Positions 51,535 through 64,000 of a stretch of 64,000 nucleotides of DNA are shown here, piece after piece; within the stretch, counting starts at the first letter, position 1; each line of letters begins with the position of its first letter. The notes under the pieces are model-generated. The model had not been told where the DNA came from, ran no database searches, and was given only the letters and a program-made list of their open reading frames with translations. The stretch comes from Gorsachius magnificus (lineage: Eukaryota; Chordata; Aves; Pelecaniformes; Ardeidae): contig CM067086.1 of the NCBI GenBank assembly GCA_034008185.1, positions 14,551,507 through 14,615,506 on the forward strand. Reading direction: 5' to 3'. The translations under genes were made by a program, and so were the position numbers.

Positions 51535-54500
51535 TAAATGCATTTGGCAGTGAACTTAATTTTTAAATACAAAATTGTAACCAAACTACAAAACCACAAA
51601 ATGCTGACTTTGACAGTGCTTTTCATTCTGATGAATTATCATTTAAGATAATACTTTGGACTGTGGGGCATAAAATTTCATTGCCAAAACACAGTCCGTT
51701 GCTGTAAGGGCTCCCTATTAAATTTCAATTTGAATGAAGAATGTGACTGGCCTCTCCTGTAATTGCTACAGCCTAAAGCTTCAAGATTCAGATTTTTTTT
51801 TGCAGGCTATTATTAATGCAGATACAGTTGTCAGCTCCAAACTGCCTTGGAAGTATCTGTATTTAACTGTACAGCACTTCCATGATTATTTTTTTCTGCT
51901 TACAAAGAAAACTCTATTGTTCCCATTCAAGAAATAAAACCAAATCAAAATTAGTGTTGTCAGGCATTTGCTAACAGCCTGTTCCTCCTATGGCAATGAT
52001 TTCTGAGATCATTTGGATCCCCCCAAAGCATTTATTTAAAGTGTGTCATTGAGGCATTGTTTTAAGGTTCAGTACCATAGGTGTGGCTTCTCGATTCGAA
52101 AACCTGAACTTTGGCTCTGCCAGCCAGCCTGTACACACAAATGGAGTGGTGGCCTTAGCTGCAGGGAGTTTTCAGACAGTTTGCAGGATTTCTGATGAAG
52201 GCATGCCAGAAACAGGCTCTTCAGCTGAGCTGCTGATAAGGAGGCACAAAACAGGCAGATTAGGAAGTGCACAAGTGAACAATTAACTTATGCCCTGGCG
52301 TGTGTTTTTATTGTTATTTGTAATTATGTTGCTTAGTGTAATTAAAATATTTATTTTTTATTATTTTATGTATATGCAAACATACAAATATTTGAAAAAC
52401 AAGACTAACAGTCACTGGAATAGAGAGAGACCGTGGATGGCATCATGAAAGATGTTCTACTGCAAGAAACAGTTTGCTGTAAAGTGCTAAGTGGTGAAAA
52501 ATGTGAATTTCTTTAATACTTTAAATGTTCCTTACACACACACATTCTCTTGGCACCTCAAAATCCTTATAACAACAGTTTTTTTAAGGTCCCTTTCATC
52601 ATTCAGCTCCTACTGAAGAATGTTTTGTAGGAGAACACCTGTTTTATTTACAAAATTAAAGGTGAACTAACTTTCATACTTAAAAAAGGGCTTCATCATA
52701 TTTGGTATATGTGCCAAATAGACTATAGCTAGTAATTCCTTTAATTCTCAATGGGGAATTAATTTCCTGGGAATTTGCAATAATATTTGGTAAACAGCGC
52801 ATGGCTGAAGTGTTCTTTACAAACTGTCATAGCTGAGAGGTGGCTTGTGATGCCCTGAAGAGGATTAGCAACAGGAGGGTTAGCTTTAAGTCCGTATGAG
52901 CTGCTTTAAATCTCATAGGGACCACACTGTAAGGAATTGGATTTCTCAGCTCTTAACCCACATGCAAACCACACACTCTGCCATTTTTTTTATTTTTTTT
53001 TTTTTAATTCATATGCTCTATGCCAGCTTCTGTTAACACAAAATTTGGTACTCGGCGCTGAGAGCTCTTTTGTCTTCCTCTGTGTAAATCAGCTAATCCA
53101 AAATCCTGTGCAGCCTGCCTTCCCCATTCACCAGTGCCAAGAGCAGCGGTACTTGAGGGAGCTTGCAGGCTTGGTTCTTGAGCGATGATTTATGGCTTTT
53201 GACTGAGGTCATTGCTTGGCACATAGTGATGAACCAATTTGATAGATTAAGGACTCAAGCAACTCAAGGGCCCTTAACATTTGTAACCAATCATAATCTG
53301 GCTGCCAATGGCCACAATAAAAAAACCCCATGTATTCTTGTTTGGATCTATTTTAAACTAGTTTGGCTTTGTTTTCTTCTTGGAGACCTGCTGCTGCCAT
53401 TAGATATTCTTTGATTTGGTTCCAAGGATGGGTCAGAGTCACGTTTTTCTTTGATAAACCTACTTTGGTTCCCTCATTGATGTACACTGCTGAAAGCTGC
53501 ACGTTTCTGTTCAGTCTGCTGTTACATTACCACATCAAGGAGAGCTTGAGGGGCCAGTTCTGCAGAGCACGAGAGAGGGGATTTCACAGTGTCAGTGAGA
53601 GCACATGTACTGTTTTTCTTTTGTATCCACTGGAGCAGCGGGTCCCGATTAACAGCACCTTAGATATCACCAGTTCATCTATACCTGCGCAGTGTGTGTA
53701 AGGCAGACTGCTCCAGAACTGGAGTTAGTACGATTTTCAATACTGCAGGGGGAGTGGTGAGCTCTTAGAGAAAATATTTTTCTGAGATGGACCTCCAGTT
53801 GTGAGGGGTAGCTTGCCACCCCCATACCGCTGAGCAGTTGGTAGCGCAGGTTTGTGAAAAGTGAAACTTTCCTCCCCCTAGAAGGTCTGTGGCAGACAGC
53901 TCTTCCCCACTTCCATAAACACTCCTTTGTGAGAGCTATTCTCTGTTGCAGCCACAGGTATCTCTTGGAGATGATGCTCTGAATCTCTTCCTCTCAGTAT
54001 TGTGTCTTTATTTTGTCCCACGGTTTTATTTGGATTATGCAATATTTTCTAATACTTATATTATTGCATACTGCAATGTGAACTGCATGACATCCCCTTA
54101 GGTAAGGGTGGATGAGAAGCTCTGAATACAGGAAACTCTATGCATATACATTGTTCACATATTTTTAAAAGTGAGCATAGTTCAGGAATTAAATAGTTAT
54201 ATCAACTGCAGTGCTCTGCAAGGCTGATACTAATGTCAGTAGCAGTATAATGCTATATGACTTCAGTATTGAACCTCTTCCCGTAAAGTTGTGCTTTGAA
54301 AGCTGGCTTTTCTATGTCAAAAGTGTCTTGCTGTATAGCATGGCTGGGAAGGAGATACTTTTCTGATGTGTAGGCAGCTCAAACAACAGCAGTAAGAATT
54401 AATACTGATCAGTTCTTACATAGCCCTTTTCACCCACTGTAGTGAAACAGCATCTCTTGCACAGGAAAGTCCCATTTTATTAAGGCAGCCTTGTTTTGAA

Positions 54501-55010
54501 GGTGGTGATTTCTTTTTTTGCTATGGTATTTCACAATCCCAGGAATTTATTTAGAGGATATTGGTATGTCTTGTGGGTTTTACTTTTCTCTGTTACATTT
54601 CAAGTGGCTAAAATATAGATTGAAAATAAATTCCCCAGAGAATTCTTATTTCTGTTATTGTTTTATTCTGTGGCAGTGCCTTGGAGCCACAGTGCTGGCT
54701 CCTTCACCAGTGGTAGAGTCTGTATAAATGTAGAAAAAGGTGAACCTTGTTTCAAAGAGAGAGAAAATATTTCTGTGGCATGAAGAGGAAAGTAGATACT
54801 AGGAAGGCTGTTCTTTTGCTCCTTCAGAGTAACTTGCATGATGAACATCGTCTTTCCATATGTATGCAATGCTCCTGAGATAAAATCCATGCTGGGAACA
54901 TCAGCACATGCCTTAAGTGCTTTTGGGCTCAAACACATCTGTTTTGTAGAACTAAGACCTCTCCTCCCAAACTGTCCCAGATCTTGATGGTCGCCTTGGA
55001 AAGTGCACCT
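51535..55010. other. Intergenic, AT-rich
   Basis: A T-rich run lies at 52,984-53,005. CCAAT-like motifs occur near 53,230-53,320. Open frames such as 53,363-53,701 plus have no recognisable product. No gene supported. Confidence 0.55.
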
Positions 55011-55015
55011 CTTCC

Positions 55016-55135
55016 TTTTTACAGATGGAGGTAGGAACAGAGCTCTGTTTGACTATGGTCACACCATATGTAAGTGAAAAAGCTGGCACTAAGACCTACT
55101 GCCTTGTAACCTAGTCACCACTGTCTCTTCCACAA
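55016..55135 (-). repeat. MIR-like SINE relic
   Basis: The plus strand shows 'tttttacagatggaggtag', 'gaacagagctctgt', 'ggtcacaccatatgtaagtg' and 'gcactaagacctactgcc', following the reverse-complement MIR order over about 120 bp. Confidence 0.65.
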
Positions 55136-55139
55136 AAGG

Positions 55140-58100
55140 GTGGGGATGAAATGAGTTTTCTTCAGATCGCCAAAAATGTCAGCAGACTCCAGAGATCTCC
55201 AAACCTAAACTGTCTACAACGCCTTCTAATGACTCCAGGGCCTCACCTCTTCCCCCCTGTACAGCTGCCAAAACCTCTAGCTTCCTTTCACTGACAGCTT
55301 CATCAGTGCAGCTGTGTATTTTCAATGAGTAGCACTAGGAAAATTTGGGGATGGAATATAATTAAATTTTTAAAACCCACAGGAAAGTTTCTGGTTTGAA
55401 CATATTAGTCAGTTGAGTTCAATTAAAGCTTACTTTCTGAAGAAGTTACCTGATGCTACCACAAATGATCAGAGAGCTGCTGTAGATCCAGCTGTGCTGT
55501 GGATTTTGCTAGTCCCAGCACTGTCACTTGTATCCTAATTTGAATCAGTAGAAAAACCAGGAACTGAAGGCCAGTGGCAGACTCATGGAAGGATCTGTGT
55601 CAGAACCAGGTTAGATCTTGGAAACCTCTGTTTGCAGTTGCTGTGCAGAGAGCCGTGGCAGTGTCCCTTTTGTAAAGCACAGCAAAAATCGGTCTCTCTT
55701 TGTCATCTGCTGATGAGAAGGTAGACATTAAATTCACCTCAGTTGTGAGCCATTCTGAGTTATGATTCATGCAAGCCTTGTTCAGTGGAAATAAGGTCAT
55801 GTTTCAAATGAATGTGTGCTTGCCTTCTAATCTCCCTTTTTTCTTTTATGCAGCCATCGGTGCTGCTGGACCAGAGGTAGGTCTGCTGCTGAAGCACACG
55901 CCTGTGTAATCCTCCTTGCTTTTTAAGCAAATGATTCTTTAGCTTATATGGGGCATTCTTGTAGCTGGTGTCTCTTCTTGGATCTGTTTTGAAAGTACAG
56001 GAAGTCAGTGGTGCGTTATATGAGACACTGATATGCTCTGGATTTATTTGCTGGCTGTGGAGTTGTTTAGCCCTGTCAGAGTCCTTGTCTGGACAATAGG
56101 AAATCTAAGAACACAAATGCCAGATGAATGGAGCCAACAGCAAATGGTCTGGGCTTTTTTGGGCATACAGCTCTCACAGGTACAAGTTACAGCTCTGTGA
56201 ATGTGTCTGTCCAGATGAAAGGCCAGCAATGGGAAAGAATTGCATTCAGCTTTAACTACCAAAAAAGCAGCTGTAGATTCTCTGGTGTGAAAGCACACTC
56301 CTCACCACCATGTCCACCTTATTTTTCTGTCTTTTTTTTCCTTACACAAGGGAACAGAGAAGAGGTACGCCTGACATACCCTGGACAGGAGATGATGGCA
56401 GGAGAGTGAGTGCAGCTGTCTCCCACAACTACCTTTAACTTCCTCCCAAACCTCTTTGCCTCTCTCCATGCTCCTGAAACAACTGCTGTCTCTTCAGCAA
56501 AGACTTTTGGCTGTACTGTGAGATACACAGGTCTGCTCCGCCAGTGAGCTTGCGTGATCCTTTCTGGCTCCTGCGTCTTGTCTTTCCTCTTACCTCTGCA
56601 GAATGCTGCAGCCCAAATGATGAAACCACCTACTAAAACTGCTCTGTGGGCAAGTCCTGCTGCCTTTCTTTATACGAAGGTGCCACATGTTACATCTGAA
56701 CTGAATGATCAAGACCCTTTTCCTCTCCACAGTGTGCTTTGGACATTTATTCTCAAAGCAAGACCTGAGCACATACCAGTCCTTTTCATTCTCTTCTGCT
56801 CCCACGTCTCAATTGCAATGAAGAAGAAACCCACAGAGGCTCAGTGGAAGCCATGTGAGTAACTCAGGGCCAGGTCTTCAAGACAGGCTGTAGCAGGTAC
56901 CTCCAGACAGTTTTGACACAGCCACTGGGATGGGAACTTTTTTGTCAAGAAGGTTTAGCCCCAAGTGCTACTAGTCCCACCCTGTAGCTATCAAGGCACT
57001 GAAGAACAGTCCAGACTTCTCCTTCCCATGGATATTGAACTTGCTCTTTGGGAACTTCAGCTGTCACTGGTATTGGGAACAAACAATGGAGGAGTTAGAT
57101 CTCTGCACTTAAACAAATTTGGAACCAGAAAAGGCTTTCCAAGGGTTTGTACCACTCCTTTAGGGATGGTTTTGTTAGAAATACAACTGGAGTTTTAAGT
57201 GATAGCTACTGATCTGATAGGCACTAGAACTCACTCCTTTGGTAATAACTCCACTTCTGCCTTTGTCAAGCCCCCCATTAATGGCTGGTGCTCTGCTCTA
57301 CCTAGAGCAAAACTGAAGCTGATTTTTGGATGTCACTGCATGCTCAATGATACTCAGAAATGGTGGGTCCCATAACAATGGAGCTGGTCTCACAGGTCTT
57401 GTCACATGGGAAAAACTTAAAACTGAGAATGAGAAGACTGAATTTTTTCTTTTAAGACTATGTATTTTAGAGTGACCTGGGAACTTTTATATCATCTAGT
57501 TCATTTTTGACAGAGCAAGGAATTGATATATAGCTCAAAAATGCATCCGTCTGGAGTGGGTTTTGTCACTGGGCTCTTTTTTTCTGGCTGCCTTTTGTGT
57601 ATGTCACAGGACCACTTTTTATGGGGTCCTTTATAGGAAACGAAAGAGAATCAGCTTACATCCTGCTTAGAAAAAATGGTATCAAAAAACTTCTTCAAAG
57701 TTCAGCACATTTCCCTAATCACAAGTAAAGGCCTAAATGATTAAATCAATCCCAACTAATCCAACATTTAGTAAACTCTGTCCTTACTCACACATTCTAC
57801 TATTCCCAAGCAGAATAAAATGTTGGTTTATAGGGGACAATGGTGCAGATGAAAAGAAGCAGAAAATATCCCACTTTGGAAGGATACAAGCACTTCTCTG
57901 GAGTATTTAAAGCAGCCTGATGTTTGTTGCACCTCTAGATCAATGTCATTATGCATATTTTCCGTCCCCCATCAATGTAAAGGTTCAGTTCAGCATGCTG
58001 AGGATAGTTCAAATCTTCCCCCCGCACAAGCCCCCATGGTTGTATCCGAAATGCTGGCAAATAAAGGTTTTTCAAGACCAATATCAACTGAGCTGTGTAA

Positions 58101-59760
58101 ATAACTCCTTTTACTATTTTCTTGGCTGAACTGAGAAACTGAGAAACAAGTTGCTCTGTGACAGTGGGACTAATGAATCCTGGCTGCCTGGATTTGAATC
58201 CTTGCCTCGGAGCTCTTTGCCCACCCTTCAACCCCTGCTCCCTACATATCCCCTGTGATTCCCTCCCCTCCCACTACCTTCTCCCTTACTTCTCCCCAGA
58301 TAACAGCTGGGCAATGGTAGCATGTATTGTAGTTAGTTCTGATGAGTAACAGGCTGGGGGGGAGCTAAACTGTGCAAATAACTGCTGAGCTCACACAGCA
58401 GTGCTGCTTTAGTGGGGGCACTGGTTTAGGTCCCTTCTATCCCAGCTTCTATTGAGCTGACAGTTTCGCGAAGTTTGCGCACACTTAGCATTGATGAGAA
58501 TGTCATGTCTCTACAGAATTTGGCTGAAACAGGTCTCAGGTTGCGAAGTTATCCAAGAGACAGATGGACTGGCAGTGCAATCACGTAAGCCTTGTTTCCT
58601 AAGGGAACCTGCATTCAAATGCTTTGCTTGAACCAAGATAAAATATTTTTGCTTTGTTTTCCAAGACTTGTTAACTGCTTGGATTAAACTAAATATGTGT
58701 ATGAAATGATACCTTAAGCATGTTAGTACTTTTCTGTCAGTTTATGCATATTTTGTTTTTAAAAAATAGCAGTGGATTTATTTCTTTACATATTTTACAA
58801 GCAAAGCATGGGACAGCTAGTCCTGCCTAGTTTACATTGGCTTCACAGAATTTTTGCTATCATGATGCTATTCCTTTGATATCCCTCTTCTTTCCCTCTA
58901 CATTTGATGCATCACCCAAATGTTGCTGTCTTTGTGGGAGAAATACATGGTCTCTTTGAGCCTTTGCTGACTTCTTAAAAGTTTTTGGTATTAGTCTGAA
59001 AGAGTTTTTTCTCCTTACCTTAGGCGAGGTTCAGGTGTTAGGTAGCTTTACTTAACACAGAAGATGAAAGAAATGGCTAAGTATACCTTAAGTATTAATA
59101 GACCGTAGCCTTTTGAAATGTCAAGTCTTGGTTTGCCATTTCCTTGAACAGACATCATGCTCCTGCTTAGGCTATTTTGTTAACACATAGAAATGAATGC
59201 CAGGACAGAGTCTTCTGGCATGTATTGCCATGTCATATTTAACAATAAAGTTATTTAGTTTTCCTCTTTGTGAGCATAGCAGCCATCAACATTAATTGAT
59301 TGTCCATCCTCGTGAAAAAAGACGTGACTCTAAAATTCATAAATACCTCATTCACTAGACCCAGTTTCTCTCAAATTCATCTCCTTTTCCTAAGTAGTTC
59401 TACAGTTATGACCAGCATTTTGTAATGCACTACAGGTCATTATGTGATCTTGGTGTTTGCAGAGACACAACATGATTAGGGTTTCTTTTCTGACCAAGGA
59501 GCTAATTGCTATGCCTATACTGTTATATAAAAAGATAACCATGGGAGGCATGAACGCTACCATCATCTATCTAACTTTAGAGTAAGAAGAGTTGTACAAA
59601 CTATAAAAATGATCCAGCTGGCAAAAGCAATCAGTAACTCTGAGAATAATTGTGTTGAAATCCAGGTCTGAGCTTCTTAGTAACAGACATTAAGCTAAGA
59701 TGTTAAGAATTAAGATTTTCTAATAATCAGTTTTCATCTGCTGCTATTCTTTATTTCTAC
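55140..59760. other. Intergenic
   Basis: Mixed composition. A MIR-like core scrap lies at 58,178-58,215 and a small CpG-containing patch at about 58,460-58,560. Several overlapping short frames at 56.1-56.9 kb show no domain or splice logic. No gene supported. Confidence 0.55.
58178..58215 (+). repeat. MIR-like core fragment, sense
   Basis: 'ctggctgcctggatttgaat' then 'ccttgcctcgg' resembles the MIR core (gactgcctgggttcgaatcc type), which derives from a tRNA B box. Confidence 0.45.
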
Positions 59761-59767
59761 CACTGAA

Positions 59768-59835
59768 GCACCTAGGAACCCTGGTGGCAGACCAGTGCCA
59801 TAGTGTTCTAAGCACTGCATAAGCACAGAACAGAG
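59768..59835 (+). repeat. Possible old sauropsid repeat fragment
   Basis: 'gcacctaggaaccctggtgg', 'ccagtgccatagtgttctaa' and 'gcactgcataagcacagaac' resemble a repeat common in reptile genomes (cacctagaggcccc ... attgtgctaggcgctgtaca). By memory only. Confidence 0.35.
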
Positions 59836-59839
59836 AGGA

Positions 59840-62800
59840 GATTTGTGTGTTTAAGGATTGTGAATTCTCATAAAAAGTAAGTCAGTGCTTTGAAGAACAT
59901 CAGTAATGATGTTATGAACTATTAATCTATTCAGTAAATTATATGTCTTCTTTTCATCTGTCTTCATTTCCAGATCTCATTCAGAAATGTTTTCCTCCTA
60001 CATGTACTTCTTAATTTTTGTCCTATATTTCGTTGAATGCATTGTGTAAAATGTACTAAAAGAGGTTATACTTAACTGTGTGATCATTCCATGCTACATG
60101 TGAGCTTTAGTGCTTTAGTCTCTGCAACACAAGAGCAAAGAGGTGTTTGTTAAGGCAAGACAGACTGATGCTTGCTAAATCTAAGAGAACATACAAATGG
60201 CTCAAAACATGGGAGAGAGTGAGAAAGAGGCAGATTGGTGGGTTATAGTGTCATTTATTATTACTGTATTCAGATCCAGTCTTGATAGTATTAAATGTGT
60301 CATTGTCACACTGCTGGCTGCTTGGTGTCTGGTAAATGGAGTTCAGAAGGTAATTCCTGTTCACACAATAGCCAAACTTGATGTTAATTGCCAACTTTGG
60401 TGCCATGGTTATGCAGAAAAAACATCTCCCTGACCCCCTGAGCAGGAATCAGGCATAACACCAAGGTACCTAATTTACTGCTCTGAATAGAAGTAGGTTG
60501 AATAGAAAGCTTTGGTCAGCAAGGGTGCTAATCCAGTTCCAGTCATTAAGCATCCCTGGGTAGAGAAGTGATGTTAGGTCTTCCAAGCTGTTGAAGCAGA
60601 TGCACAGGTTTGTCTGTACTTTCTCTATTACAAATATCAAGCCCATTTGAGCTTTCTGTTCAGAAATTTGACAAAGGAAAGACAAAGTCAGTTGGCCATG
60701 GCAAATGAGAGGAACAATTTCTTCACATCCATTGTCTGCCTTTGTTCATGTATAGAGGATGTTTGGTTTGGGAAAATGAGTTGCATTTTTATCCACCTGT
60801 TCAGCTCTACCAGTACTCCCAGTGGTGGTGAACTTCCATAATGAAAACATCAGAGAGAGTGTTAGTGTAACGTGGTCTACCCAGCTAAGAAATGGCTGAA
60901 CACTTGTGTCTGCTTGATGCCACTGTGGTGATAATAGCAAATAGAGCTCACGATACAAATTAGATGGGTGTGCTGCAGAGATGGGAGAGCTGGGCTGCCC
61001 CTTTAAAGGAAGGAGAGGGGGAGGAAGAAGAAAGACTATGGCATGCACAGACAGACAGAGCAACTGGTGAGGGGCTGGTACGCTGCCTGGTGAGCTAGGT
61101 GGAAAGGACAGAAGACCACTGTCCTTTAGGGAGATTTGTCCCCTTCTCCCTGCTATAGCTACAGTCCCTGCATCTCCAGTTCTTTCACTGGCTGCAAGAG
61201 CAAGTCTGGGAGGCGCAAAGGAGACAGAATTGTGATCAGTTTGATGTTTTGTATGGTCTGCTTGCTTTGGTGACATCCATTTTGGCCTATGCCTAGAGAG
61301 AGTGCTGTGCGCAGCCGTTAGTGCTCACAGCAATGAAGCAGATAACCAAAACGTTGTGCCTCCAGCTCACGAGTGTGAAACTGACTCTATCAACTGGCAG
61401 CAGTGTATGTTCTGCTTGCAAACTACGCAAATATATATTCTTAATTAACTTTTTCAGTTATAAAGGCCATTTAAATGACATATGACTTTCAAAACAAGAT
61501 ATTCTATGGGGCCTATATATCTCTCCCCACTCCTGTGTTTGCTTTTCCTGCTTTGGCATCTGACATTAATGTCTGTCATTGAACATCTCAACCTTTGTAT
61601 CTTTCTCATGGGAGACACAGATCAGAGTGTTTAAGCTTTGTAATCTGGCATTGTTGGCATTTTTTGTTCACCACAAATGTTTCTGATGATACTAAATGAC
61701 ATTTAGCAAGCTTTGGACAAAAAATCATTACGAACAGAATTAAAAAAATCCTTGGTAATCTGAAGTGCTCTCTGAATGAACTGTGGGAGGTTTAAATTCA
61801 GACACAGCATCCAACCTTTCCATTTGTACAAGAAGTGAGGCTATTTGCAATTACTGTTTGAGAGAAAAACAAAAGAGTTTGGTTTTGTGCGGAGAAGATA
61901 TGACTATTGATCAAAAATACATTCTACATTTCCAGTTTATTGAGGCATGCTCATTTCCAAGACCGAAACTGCTGTCTTTTTATTTTTGCAGTCTTTGTTT
62001 GAACTGAGATCCACATTCATTGTTACTGAACTTTAATAATCTAAGGGTCATTTGAAGGGCTTTTATTTGAGAGACCTTTCAAGCCAAGCCAAGGCAGCAG
62101 TTTAGAGAACGTTTCTTGTTTGTAGACAAAAATATATTAAAACAACCAAGGGAGCTATTACTCTTCCACATAATTATTTTTAATGTCTCATTGGACATGT
62201 ATGAAATGCCTTTCAGTTCCTGTGGGAGAATTACTTTTTTACATTTTGCAGCGTGGCTTTTGTTAAATTTCTATGCTGCTTTTCCATTGAGCAACATTCA
62301 CCCCAAAAGACTTTATAAACACGAACAGTATCTCTAGGAATACGCTTCCAACATAATCCACATAAGTACTTAGAGATTTGTCAGCCGTTGTAGGGCCTGA
62401 TACCTTGCATACCTTGTGCCACCTATTTTTTCTGGCCATAAACAAGAAAAAACGTGACCCCAGTTCACAGTGGGAAAAGTCAGAGAACAGCCGAGAGTCC
62501 AGGACTGCATGAGGTGAGGCAGAGCCATATGCTGAGGCAGCCAGTGTTAAAGGCAGGGAAGCAGGGAGGAGGGCTAAGACTCGCTTCACTCCCTTTCCCC
62601 TGGTCAATGCATGCCAGGTAATTAGAGCACGTCTGTGTCTTTGGCATGAAAATTATCTGCAAGTGTTCTGTGTTGTGTAGCTCCTTTCAGTTACCTAGGA
62701 AAGACTGAAATGGAGTGCATCCTTCTCTTTTATTAAAAAGAACAAATTCAACAGGAGGAGAACAAGCACAGAAGTCGGGGGGGAGAGGGAAAGAGTAGCT
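59840..62800. other. Intergenic, AT-rich
   Basis: Contains a 176-codon minus-strand open frame (61,276-60,746) without recognisable domain or splice context. No gene supported. Confidence 0.55.
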
Positions 62801-63121
62801 TTAGGGAAAGACAGAAACCATCCTGCAAGAATGTAGTTCTAGTACAAATATTTGAGCTTGTCTTGGGGGATGCACATTATGTGCCATTTCTGCTCCACAG
62901 AGGTGCAGGCTCAGCAGGTAGATGCGGATGCTATTTGTGTATTCTTGATCCTTTAAATCTGCCAGTTGCCCTTTGCATTTTGAAAGATGCCCAGCTATTT
63001 CTTGCTCAGGCATGGAGAGCTCCTGCAGGTCACCACGTAGTTGTCTTAATTCTGCGGCCCATCGCCCTTCTCCCCGATGTGGTGAAAGTTTCAGTGACCC
63101 CGTATGGACTGCGCTGTTCAA
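62801..63121 (-). other. Unassigned coiled-coil-like open frame (possible exon or retrocopy)
   Basis: A minus-strand open frame of 106 codons from ATG at 63121. Residues about 21-60 show leucine/isoleucine spacing of 3 and 4 (AELRQLRGDLQELS, then EIAGHLSKCKGQLADLKDQ), as in a coiled coil. CpG density is higher than in flanking DNA. I do not recognise a family. Splice sites are not convincing and no second exon was found, so it may be a chance frame, a degraded retrocopy or an exon of an unannotated transcript. Confidence 0.2.
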
Positions 63122-63179
63122 GCGGTCCTAGCACACGCTCTGGGCGAGGGCCCAGAAAGCATCAGGGCTCACTCTAACC

Positions 63180-64000
63180 CTGAAAACCTTCCACAGATTA
63201 AAAAAAGAAGTGACTGCTTCTCTCTGTGTTGCACCCAGCTTGTTTAACGTGCTGCATTGCATGTTGCAGTACCAGTACCTCTCTCATCTCTTCCCTCGGA
63301 ACTGATGCGTGCTCTGAAGTTCCAGTGACTTCACCTGTCTCTTCTGCTAGAAAAGGAAAATCAGACTCTGAGTTCAGGGAGTGATGATGTAGCTCCATGT
63401 CAGTTTTGGCACCTTATGCAAACATACACCATTATCAATCTAGTCATAAAGCTGACAAAGTTTAGCAAAAATGGGTATCTAAATAACTGTCTTTCCAAAC
63501 TGGATGTAAACCCAATTTCAAAAATACAGCACTCCCAGGTTTTGAAGAGATAAATTACAGTGTTTACCATCTTCAGATGACTAAACTTGGAAGGCTTTCA
63601 ACCTGAGCTTATAAAGTTGTAAGTTATGTAGATGAAGTATAATTTGTAATATGCCCTTGGTTTGTGGAATGACCTTGCCTTGTTTATGGATAAGAACTAT
63701 GCATCTCTAGCAGTGAAAGGCTGTGGAAACTGTCTCTTTGAAGCAGGGTATGATGATAGAAGCAAATTATTGTAACTGTGTAACACAGTGATGTTCTAAT
63801 GTTTTAAGCATGAGTTGCTCAACAATAAGTGATTTAATTGGGTAAAAAGTTGCCTTTACGTGAACTTCAGTATCTTGGAACAATAATTAAGTTGTGTCTC
63901 AAGAATATAAGATTGTAAGGATAATACGCACGTACCAGTATCTTCCTAATGTCGTAGTGGCAGAATGCTTATAAAATATTATATTATACTTAATGAGACA
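63180..64000. other. Intergenic, right edge
   Basis: AT-rich. No WT1 exon 1 or GC-rich promoter was reached within the window. Confidence 0.6.

Overview
This looks like nuclear DNA from a vertebrate, most likely a bird. The window is AT-rich, has long introns and one strong CpG island, and carries 3' ends of CR1-type LINEs, the characteristic sauropsid repeat. No operon, phage or bacterial feature is visible. The gene order EIF3M next to CCDC73, tail to tail, matches the conserved block equivalent to human 11p13 (WT1 - EIF3M - CCDC73 - PRRG4). The species cannot be fixed from the sequence alone.

Region 1 (1-1,100): the last coding exon of a plus-strand gene, read as CCDC73, with its stop codon and a short 3' UTR. 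About 0.5 kb separates its poly(A) signal from that of the next gene.

Region 2 (about 1,100-17,550): the complete EIF3M gene on the minus strand. Eleven coding exons could be joined base by base. Every intron is GT-AG, every split codon closes in frame, and the total is 1,125 nt, or 374 residues plus stop, equal to the mammalian length. The gene starts in a CpG island at about 17,050-17,800. Introns 5 (5.4 kb) and 8 (3.1 kb) are the largest. They hold simple repeats, an old MIR-like SINE, and a cluster of homeodomain and octamer motifs.

Region 3 (about 17,800-64,000): about 46 kb with no gene I can support. By synteny this is the spacer between the divergent EIF3M and WT1 genes, with WT1 expected beyond the right edge on the plus strand. 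It holds two CR1 3' ends, several degraded MIR-like SINEs, fragments of an old 'gtcaatgg'-type interspersed repeat, microsatellites, and two open frames of doubtful status (62,801-63,121 and 60,746-61,276, both minus).

The one gene with clear function here encodes a core subunit of translation initiation factor eIF3. I did not find a previously undescribed system. The best leads are the motif-dense part of EIF3M intron 8, the palindrome plus C18 tract in the CpG island, the weak exon 2 splice donor, and the coiled-coil-like open frame near 63 kb.
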